Shown in pieces: positions 5,853 through 10,245 of a DNA stretch of 10,245 nucleotides. A program made the translations under genes and the position numbers. The notes beneath the pieces were generated by a model. It did not search any database. It saw nothing but the letters and a program-made list of their open reading frames with translations, and was not told the origin of the DNA. Numbering within the stretch: the first letter of the stretch is position 1; the number at the start of each line of letters is the position of its first letter. This DNA comes from Thermoleophilia bacterium (lineage in GTDB: Bacteria; Actinomycetota; Thermoleophilia; Gaiellales; Gaiellaceae), in the NCBI GenBank assembly GCA_014534415.1, contig JACVRM010000071.1:1-10245 (forward strand), written 5' to 3'.

Positions 5853-7124
5853 GTGACGACTCTCGCCGCCCCGACGCACCTTCGCGAGAACCCTTTCCGC
5901 ATCGCGCAGGATCAGCTCGACCGTGTCGCCGAGGCATTCGCAATCGACCAGAACCTTGTGAACGTGCTGCGCCAGTGCAAGAAGGCCGTCGTCGTCTCGA
6001 TCCCGGTCGTCATGGATGACGGGCTGATCCGCACGTTCGACGGCTACCGCGTGACACACAACATCGCCCGCGGACCGTCGAAGGGCGGCATCCGTTACCA
6101 CCCGGACGTGACGCTCGACGAGGTCAAGTCGCTCGCGATGTGGATGACGTGGAAGTGCGCGCTCATGAACATCCCGTTCGGCGGCGCGAAGGGCGGCGTA
6201 GTCTGCGACCCGAAGCGGCTGTCCCAGGCGGAGCTCCAGAAGATGACCCGCCGCTACACGAGCGAGATCATCAACGAGATCGGGCCCGAGAAGGACATCC
6301 CCGCGCCCGACGTCGGAACCGACCCGGCCGTCATGGCCTGGATCTTCGACACGTACTCGATGAACAAGGGGCACTCGGTGCTCGGCGTCGTGACCGGCAA
6401 GCCGCTGAACGTCGGCGGGTCGCTCGGCCGGCTCGAGGCGACCTCCCGCGGTGCGCTCTACTGCATCCGAGAGGCACTGCGCAAGCAGAGCCGCCCGATG
6501 GCCGACACGGCCTTCGCCATCCAGGGATTCGGCAATGTCGGCAGCTTCCTCGCCAAGTTCCTGGCGGAGGAGGGAGCCAGGGTCGTGGCGGTATCGGATT
6601 CCCGTGGCGGCGTCTACGACGCGAACGGGCTCGACGTCTCGGCCGTGCTCGCGCACAAGCAGGAAACGGGCAGCCTCGAAGGCCTGCGCGGCGTCGATTC
6701 GGTGACGAACGAGGAGCTGCTCCTCGTCGACTGCGACGTGCTCGCTCCCTGCGCGCTCGAGCAGGTGATCACGTCAGACAACGCCGACCGCATCAAGGCG
6801 AAGATCATCTGCGAGGGCGCGAACGGGCCGACCACGCCCGCCGCGGATGACATCCTCGAGGACCGGGGCGTGCTCGTGCTGCCCGACATCCTCGCGAACG
6901 CCGGGGGCGTCGTCGTGTCGTACTTCGAGTGGGTGCAGGGCCTCCAGGAGTACTTCTGGAAGGAGAACGAGGTGAACGCCCGCCTCAACGACATCATGAC
7001 CCGCGCGTTCAACGAGACCTGGCACACCTACGAGCAACGTGGCACGAGCATGCGCCTCTCGGCGTACGGGATCGCCGTCCAGCGCGTCGCGGAAGCCACG
7101 ATGACCCGCGGCCTCTATCCGTAG
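5853..7124 (+). CDS. gdhA: Glutamate dehydrogenase (Glu/Leu/Phe/Val dehydrogenase family)
   Basis: This enzyme interconverts glutamate with 2-oxoglutarate and ammonium using NAD(P). The 423-residue product has the N-terminal dimerisation/substrate domain followed by a Rossmann domain. Lys77 (GPSKGG), Lys101 (WKCAL) and Lys113 (GGAKGG) have exactly the 24- and 12-residue spacing of Lys89/113/125 in clostridial GDH, and Asp153 (APDVGTD) corresponds to the catalytic Asp165. The nucleotide loop is GFGNVG at 225-230. NANAGGV-type glycine-rich sequence (ANAGGVVVSYFEW) near 350 and a helical C-terminus complete the fold. Length about 420 is that of the small hexameric class (gudB/rocG/gdhA-like). 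Cofactor preference cannot be read safely. It has its own promoter region and a stem-loop after the stop, so it is probably monocistronic. Confidence 0.95.
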   Translation: MTTLAAPTHLRENPFRIAQDQLDRVAEAFAIDQNLVNVLRQCKKAVVVSIPVVMDDGLIRTFDGYRVTHNIARGPSKGGIRYHPDVTLDEVKSLAMWMTWKCALMNIPFGGAKGGVVCDPKRLSQAELQKMTRRYTSEIINEIGPEKDIPAPDVGTDPAVMAWIFDTYSMNKGHSVLGVVTGKPLNVGGSLGRLEATSRGALYCIREALRKQSRPMADTAFAIQGFGNVGSFLAKFLAEEGARVVAVSDSRGGVYDANGLDVSAVLAHKQETGSLEGLRGVDSVTNEELLLVDCDVLAPCALEQVITSDNADRIKAKIICEGANGPTTPAADDILEDRGVLVLPDILANAGGVVVSYFEWVQGLQEYFWKENEVNARLNDIMTRAFNETWHTYEQRGTSMRLSAYGIAVQRVAEATMTRGLYP

Positions 7125-7136
7125 CCGGGCGGCTCT

Positions 7137-7158
7137 CGCGGTGACTCCGCGGTTCTTG
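7137..7158 (+). terminator. Candidate intrinsic terminator of gdh
   Basis: CGCGG (7137-7141) and CCGCG (7147-7151) form a stem with a TGACT loop, 12 nt after the gdh TAG. It is followed by GTTCTTG, a weak T-rich tail. The stem is short, so this is a modest candidate. Confidence 0.4.
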
Positions 7159-7193
7159 CCGTCTAGCGAGCGTCTTGCCGCGGCGGCGGCGAC

Positions 7194-7484
7194 GTGCGGC
7201 GGCTCTCCGTGACGGCGGCGCCTCACGTGACCCTGTATTCGTCCCCTGGTTGCAGGCTCTGCGATCGGGCGCGCGCGGTGCTCGAGGCGGTACGCGCCGA
7301 GCAGCCGTTCGACTTTCGGGAAGTGGACATCTCGCGCGACGACGAGCTCGAAGCGCGCTACCGGGAGCTGCTGCCCGTCGTGGACGTGGAGGGGCGCCGG
7401 CGATTCGTCTACTTCGTTCCGCCGGACGCGCTCAAGCGGGCGCTCGCCGACGCACAAACCGAGCGTGCAGAACCGGGTTTGTAA
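7194..7484 (+). CDS. Glutaredoxin-like thiol-disulfide protein (DUF836 type)
   Basis: This is a small thioredoxin-fold protein of about 96 residues or fewer. The beta strand VTLYSSPGC leads into a CxxC motif (Cys20-Arg-Leu-Cys23), and Pro61 in LLPVVDVEG is the likely cis-proline. It resembles the glutaredoxin-like proteins encoded next to rex in other actinobacteria. Substrate and reducing partner are unknown. The start is uncertain: GTG 7194 is used here, but GTG 7209 and GTG 7227 are in frame, and the fold begins at VTLY, right after 7227. No Shine-Dalgarno is evident at any of them. It ends 45 nt before rex, within a set of inverted repeats, and may be co-transcribed with rex. Confidence 0.8.
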   Translation: MRRLSVTAAPHVTLYSSPGCRLCDRARAVLEAVRAEQPFDFREVDISRDDELEARYRELLPVVDVEGRRRFVYFVPPDALKRALADAQTERAEPGL

Positions 7485-7514
7485 CCTCTTCCGCACCGTC
7501 CGTTCCTGACATGG

Positions 7515-7520
7515 CAGAAT
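7515..7520 (+). promoter_or_regulatory. Possible -10 box of rex
   Basis: CAGAAT ends 9 nt before the rex GTG at 7530; there is no Shine-Dalgarno between. If used, the rex transcript would have almost no leader. No convincing -35 is visible. Confidence 0.25.
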
Positions 7521-7522
7521 CC

Positions 7523-7538
7523 TTGTGCCGTGTTACAA
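7523..7538. promoter_or_regulatory. Rex-operator-like dyad at the rex start
   Basis: TTGTGCCGTGTTACAA has the TTGT...ACAA outer arms of the actinobacterial/Gram-positive Rex operator (TTGTGAAnnnnTTCACAA), but is 2 nt shorter between the arms and lacks the inner AA/TT. It overlaps the GTG at 7530, a position that would suit autorepression. Confidence 0.3.
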
Positions 7539-8180
7539 AGTTCGGCACGACGAGCGGAGCCCGGCGAGCGCCTGACCGTCGGCGTTGCCGCGCGGCTCAG
7601 CCGGTACCTCCAGGTTCTGACGCAGGCGCGCAAGATGGGCAAGGACCGCATCTCCTCGCAGGAGATCGCCGACTACACGAACATCAACGCGACGCAGATC
7701 CGACGTGACCTTTCGGCGTTCGGCAAGTTCGGCAAGCGCGGCGTGGGCTACAACATCGACAGCCTGCTCGGCGAGATCCGCACGATCCTGCGGACGCAGG
7801 GGCAGCACAACATTGCGCTGATCGGCGCGGGCCGCCTCGGACAGGCGATCGCGAGCTCCCCGATCTTCGCCGAGCACGGCATCAACATCGCGGCAATTCT
7901 CGACAAGGACCCGGAGAAGGTGGGCCGGCGCCTCGGAAACGTGGAGGTCAGCGACTATCGCAGCCTCGCGAGCATCGTCCAGGAGCGCAACATCATCGTC
8001 GGTGTGATCGCGGTACCCGCCGATCATGCGCAGGAGGCGGCCGACGATCTCGTGCGCGCCGGCGTGAAGATCATTTTCAACTACAGCGAAGCGCTCCTCG
8101 ACGTGCCGTCGGACGTCGCCGTCCACACGTCGAACCCCGCAGTCGAACTCCTCTACGCCCTCTACTTCCACCTGACGTAG
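7530..8180 (+). CDS. rex: Redox-sensing transcriptional repressor Rex
   Basis: Rex is a dimeric repressor that senses the NADH/NAD+ ratio: NADH binding to its Rossmann domain releases it from operators of respiratory and fermentative genes. The 216-residue product shows the N-terminal winged helix at about 12-85, with the family signature ISSQEIADYTNINATQIRRD at 41-60 and FGKFGKRGVGY at 64-74. The dinucleotide loop is GAGRLG at 99-104, with Asp125 (AILDKD) at the end of the second strand. VGVIAVPADHAQEAAD (157-172) and FNYSEALLDVP (183-193) are also family blocks; the C-terminal helix (ELLYALYFHL) swaps between subunits in known structures. Length is normal. GTG 7530 leaves about 15 residues before the wHTH. 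Autoregulation is suggested by the operator-like dyad at its start. Confidence 0.96.
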   Translation: MLQSSARRAEPGERLTVGVAARLSRYLQVLTQARKMGKDRISSQEIADYTNINATQIRRDLSAFGKFGKRGVGYNIDSLLGEIRTILRTQGQHNIALIGAGRLGQAIASSPIFAEHGINIAAILDKDPEKVGRRLGNVEVSDYRSLASIVQERNIIVGVIAVPADHAQEAADDLVRAGVKIIFNYSEALLDVPSDVAVHTSNPAVELLYALYFHLT

Positions 8181-8198
8181 AGGTTCGGACGGACGGCC

Positions 8199-8222
8199 GG
8201 CGCCGCCGCAGGGACGGGCGCC
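8199..8222 (+). terminator. Weak stem-loop between rex and the glycosyltransferase gene
   Basis: GGCGCC (8199-8204) can pair with the second GGCGCC (8217-8222) across a 12-nt loop, 18 nt after the rex stop. There is no T-run; in such GC-rich sequence this may be chance. The rest of the 66-nt gap holds no recognisable signal. Confidence 0.2.
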
Positions 8223-8246
8223 CCGAAGAATGCGACCGATGACCGC

Positions 8247-9488
8247 GTGAGGATCCTGCTCTGGCACGGCTACCTGCTCGGCGGCACCGGCTCGAACATC
8301 TACACGCGCGCGCTCGCGCACGCCTGGAGCGGGATGGGGCACGAGGTCGTCGTCGTGTGCCAGGAGCCGCACCCCGAGCGCTTCGACCTCGGCGGAGCTC
8401 GCGTCGTCCGACCGCGCGTCGGCGGCGTGCTGCCCGTCTTCGTCCTCGACCGGTACGAGGGGCTCGAGGCGCGCTACCTGCACGAGCTCGACCAGACGAC
8501 GTACGAACGGTATCTCGAGGGGAACGCCGCTGCGCTGCGCGAGCTGCTTCCGGCGGATCTCGTCTTCGCGAACCACGTCGTCCCGGGAAGTGAGGTTGCG
8601 GCGCGCGTCGCGGCGCCGTTCGCGGTGAAGGCACACGGCTCGGAGCTCGAGTACTCGCTGCGCGGGAGGCCGGCGCTGCTCGCGCGCGCCCGCGAGGCGC
8701 TCGAGCGAGCGCAGGCGGTGTTCGTCGGCTCAACGCATATCCGGGCCGTCCTCGAGGAGGTGGTCGGCCACGTCGAGCGCGTTCACGAAGTGCCTCCCGG
8801 CGTCGACGTGGACGAGTTCCGGCCGCAGCCGCGCGGCGCGGCGCTCTCGGCGCTCGTCGAGGAGGCGCGTCGCGACCCGCGGAACGCCGGCAACGCTGAC
8901 GAACGGTGCCCCGACGAAGGCAATGCGGAGCGGCTCGCCGGCTTCTTCGCCCGCGATGAGCCGACCGTCCTCTACTTCGGCAAGCTGCTCTACAACAAGG
9001 GCGTCCACCTGCTCTTCGAGGCCTTGCGTCAAGTGGAGGCGCGGTGCGTGGTGGCCGGGTTCGGCGACTACAGGGCGGAGCTGGAGGCGGCCGCGCCGCC
9101 GGGGACACTCTTCACGGGCGCGCTCGAGCACCGGCACCTCGTCCACCTGATTCCGCTGTGCGACGTGACGGTCGTGCCCTCGATCTTTCCGGAGGCGTTC
9201 GGGATGGTCGCCGCAGAGGCCGCCGCCTCGGGCTGCCCGCCGCTCGTCGCTCGGCACTCGGGACTTGGCGAGATTGCGGCGGGGCTCGAGCAGGCCTACG
9301 GGCCGGCGCGGGGGCCGCTCGCCAGCTTTCGGACGCAGGACGCCGGCGACCTCGCCGCCAAGCTCGGCGCCCTGCTGGCGCTGCCCGCTGGGGAGCGCGC
9401 CGAGCTGGGCGCGCTCGCCCGCCGTACCGCCGTGGAGCGGTGGGGCTGGGAGAGTGTGTCGGCCCGCCTGCTCGAGCCGTTCATGTAG
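8247..9488 (+). CDS. GT-B fold glycosyltransferase, family 4
   Basis: This cytoplasmic glycosyltransferase transfers a sugar from a nucleotide-sugar donor, with retention, to an unknown acceptor. The 413-residue protein has two Rossmann-like halves. The first starts MRILLWHGYLLGGTGSNIYTR, with a glycine-rich loop at 12-15, and includes AHGSELEYSL and VPPGVDVDEFRP (about 184-195). The second starts at about 240 with VLYFGKLLYNKGVHLL and contains the family E-x7-E motif, Glu316 and Glu324 (PEAFGMVAAEA), for donor binding. A hydrophilic linker of about 40 residues (197-236) joins them. The N-terminus lacks the GGMNVYV block of MshA, so a mycothiol role is not supported. GTG 8247 is the first start after the rex stop in this frame; no Shine-Dalgarno is visible. 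It may be read through from rex or have its own promoter. Confidence 0.88.
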   Translation: MRILLWHGYLLGGTGSNIYTRALAHAWSGMGHEVVVVCQEPHPERFDLGGARVVRPRVGGVLPVFVLDRYEGLEARYLHELDQTTYERYLEGNAAALRELLPADLVFANHVVPGSEVAARVAAPFAVKAHGSELEYSLRGRPALLARAREALERAQAVFVGSTHIRAVLEEVVGHVERVHEVPPGVDVDEFRPQPRGAALSALVEEARRDPRNAGNADERCPDEGNAERLAGFFARDEPTVLYFGKLLYNKGVHLLFEALRQVEARCVVAGFGDYRAELEAAAPPGTLFTGALEHRHLVHLIPLCDVTVVPSIFPEAFGMVAAEAAASGCPPLVARHSGLGEIAAGLEQAYGPARGPLASFRTQDAGDLAAKLGALLALPAGERAELGALARRTAVERWGWESVSARLLEPFM

Positions 9489-9558
9489 CGCTCGAACGGC
9501 CACGTCCTTCGTGACGGAACCGCGCCGCCTTGTCCACAGGCCGCAATCTCGCTCCATT

Positions 9559-9629
9559 CCGGGGACTGTCCCCGGCGACCCTTCGCTGCGGCCATGTCCT
9601 TTGCCGCGAACGTGTGCCGGTTCGTCCAC
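9559..9629 (+). repeat. REP-like repeat unit C: palindrome core plus hairpin module
   Basis: CCGGGGAC-T-GTCCCCGG (9559-9575) has the same core as unit B with 8-bp arms; its centre base is T on this strand instead of A. After 30 nt comes GCGAAC (9606-9611), loop GTGTGCCG, GTTCGT (9620-9625), then CC. Positions 9605-9629 match 710-734 of unit B at 19 of 25 bases, and two of the differences preserve pairing. A perfect 12-bp palindrome AGCCGCGCGGCT (9632-9643) follows. It lies between the glycosyltransferase and GCS2 genes. Confidence 0.6.
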
Positions 9630-9664
9630 GGAGCCGCGCGGCTTGCGCCGAACCTCGCCGAGGA

Positions 9665-9670
9665 TACGCT
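9665..9670 (+). promoter_or_regulatory. Possible -10 box of the GCS2 gene
   Basis: TACGCT ends 7 nt before GTG 9678 with no Shine-Dalgarno between, matching the layout upstream of tsaE. It suggests a leaderless transcript and supports the 9678 start. Confidence 0.3.
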
Positions 9671-9677
9671 TGCGCGC

Positions 9678-10245
9678 GTGGGAGACGAGCAGCGGCTGCC
9701 CTACGACGAGCTGCTCCGGCGGGCACGCGAGCAGTACGAACAAGGTCGCGACTTCACGGTCGCCGTCGAGGAGGAATTCGCGATCCTCGACCCGGAAACG
9801 CTCGGGCTGCGCAACCGCTTCGAGGAGTTCCAGGCGGCTGCGCGAGGTGGTCCGCTCGAGGAGCACCTCGTCGGCGAGCTGATCGCGTCGGAGGTCGAGG
9901 TCCGCACGGGCCGCTGCGAGACGTTCACGGACGCGGCCGCTCGGATCGGCGAGCGGCGTATACAGCTGCGCGACCTCGCGGAGGCGCAAGGCGCCGTGCT
10001 CGGCGCCACCGGCACACACCCGTGGAGTCCGTGGCAGGAGCAGCGGATCATCGACACGCCGCACTACCGCCGGAACGACGAGCTCCTCCGCTACGTCGTC
10101 TGGCGGAACAACTCGTTCGGCCTGCACGTGCACGTCGGTATCCGCGGGGCCGACCGCGCCGTGCGTGTCTCGAGCGCGCTTCGTCCGTACCTGCCAGATC
10201 TGCTCGCCCTGTCGGCGAGCTCGCCATTCGTGGAGAACGTCAACA
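9678..10245 (+). CDS. Carboxylate-amine ligase, glutamate-cysteine ligase family 2 (YbdK/EgtA-like), 3' end missing
   Basis: This GCS2-family enzyme is an ATP-dependent ligase that typically joins glutamate to cysteine or another amine through the gamma-carboxyl; members include E. coli YbdK and actinobacterial EgtA-type proteins. The first 189 residues are in the window. FTVAVEEEF at 26-34 carries the acidic metal-binding residues, followed by LVGELIASEVEVRTGRC, ALGATGTHPWSPW-type sequence (GATGTHPWSPW) and GLHVHVGI with His150 and His152. The gene runs off the end. GTG 9678 is preferred: it starts about 25 residues before the conserved block, follows a -10-like box, and leaves repeat unit C outside the gene. 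An in-frame ATG at 9594 would place that repeat in coding sequence. The exact product (gamma-glutamylcysteine or another) cannot be told from this fragment. Confidence 0.88.
   Translation, partial: MGDEQRLPYDELLRRAREQYEQGRDFTVAVEEEFAILDPETLGLRNRFEEFQAAARGGPLEEHLVGELIASEVEVRTGRCETFTDAAARIGERRIQLRDLAEAQGAVLGATGTHPWSPWQEQRIIDTPHYRRNDELLRYVVWRNNSFGLHVHVGIRGADRAVRVSSALRPYLPDLLALSASSPFVENVN

Larger units (their letters stand above)
7454..7539 (+). promoter_or_regulatory. Competing inverted repeats spanning the glutaredoxin stop and rex start
   Basis: Segment 1, ACAAACC (7454-7460), pairs perfectly with GGTTTGT (7476-7482). The overlapping segment TTTGTAAC (7478-7485) also pairs perfectly (8 bp) with GTTACAAA (7532-7539), which begins in the rex GTG. 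The two pairings exclude each other. One involves the glutaredoxin stop codon (TAA 7482-7484), the other the rex start. The arms are AT-rich against a GC-rich background. Either an RNA switch/coupling device or DNA half-sites for Rex would fit. Confidence 0.35.

Noticed and set aside
4889..5902. 337-codon open frame on the - strand
   Set aside because: Antisense to the protease C-terminal half and the gdh promoter; composition-driven, no motif.
7237..7246. ATTCGTCCCC, identical to the 3' part of the repeat unit B hairpin module
   Set aside because: It encodes part of the conserved YSSPGC stretch of the glutaredoxin-like protein, and no pairing arm lies upstream; coincidence.
8230..8250. Six-codon ORF (ATG...TGA) ending over the glycosyltransferase GTG
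   Set aside because: No ribosome binding site and no further support; the stop/start overlap is suggestive of a leader peptide but such short frames occur by chance.
7533..8636. 367-codon open frame on the - strand
   Set aside because: Antisense to rex, whose protein is unmistakable; no domain signal in the shadow frame.
9594..9677. In-frame ATG start for the GCS2 gene at 9594
   Set aside because: It would put the hairpin module of repeat unit C into coding sequence, and the added residues show no family similarity; kept only as an alternative.
8730..10133. 467-codon open frame on the - strand
   Set aside because: It lies antisense to the glycosyltransferase and the GCS2 gene, both strongly recognised. 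Its translation is Arg/Glu/Val-rich with no family motif, typical of shadow frames in GC-rich DNA.

Overview
This is a GC-rich, densely packed window in which all genes lie on the + strand. The gene set is Actinomycetota-like: tsaE-tsaB-rimI-tsaD in one overlapping operon, a Rex redox repressor directly after a small glutaredoxin-like gene, and a YbdK/EgtA-type carboxylate-amine ligase. GTG starts are frequent, and several genes have no Shine-Dalgarno sequence but a TAnnnT-like box just before the start. Together with the short GGGGACAGTCCCC-type palindromes between genes, this makes me favour class Thermoleophilia (Gaiellales/Solirubrobacterales relatives). That placement is an inference from content, not a database match.

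Layout. (1) 1-573: 3' part of a family 4 (Fe-S) uracil-DNA glycosylase, ending in a Q/P-rich tail with a C-terminal QLGLF, which looks like a DNA sliding-clamp binding peptide. (2) 574-756: intergenic region with a stem-loop and REP-like palindromic units. (3) 757-3204: tsaE, tsaB, rimI and tsaD, each overlapping the next; this is the t6A tRNA-modification cluster with the ribosomal-protein/N-terminal acetyltransferase rimI. (4) 3182-5773: a large exported or membrane-tethered S8 (subtilisin-like) protease whose start lies inside tsaD, so it appears to be the last cistron of the same operon. (5) 5774-5852: gdh promoter region with palindromes, then 5853-7124, a Glu/Leu/Phe/Val-type dehydrogenase that is almost certainly glutamate dehydrogenase. 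(6) 7194-8180: glutaredoxin-like gene and rex, separated by a short region with several TTGT/ACAA half-sites and mutually exclusive inverted repeats. (7) 8247-9488: GT-B family 4 glycosyltransferase of unknown acceptor. (8) 9489-9677: intergenic region holding another copy of the palindrome/hairpin unit seen near 700. (9) 9678-end: 5' part of a glutamate-cysteine-ligase-like (GCS2) gene, cut by the window end.

How the genes relate. The tsa cluster makes the threonylcarbamoyl modification (t6A37) of ANN-decoding tRNAs. The gdh, glutaredoxin-like, rex and GCS2 genes share a loose theme of redox, glutamate and thiol metabolism, but they appear to be separate transcription units and no single pathway is demonstrated.

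Most genes are ordinary housekeeping genes. The most interesting signals are non-coding or small: the two-module palindrome/hairpin repeat with compensatory base changes between its copies at about 700 and 9600, the clamp-binding peptide on the glycosylase, and the competing inverted repeats between the glutaredoxin-like gene and rex. I see no convincing new multi-gene defence or mobile system here.
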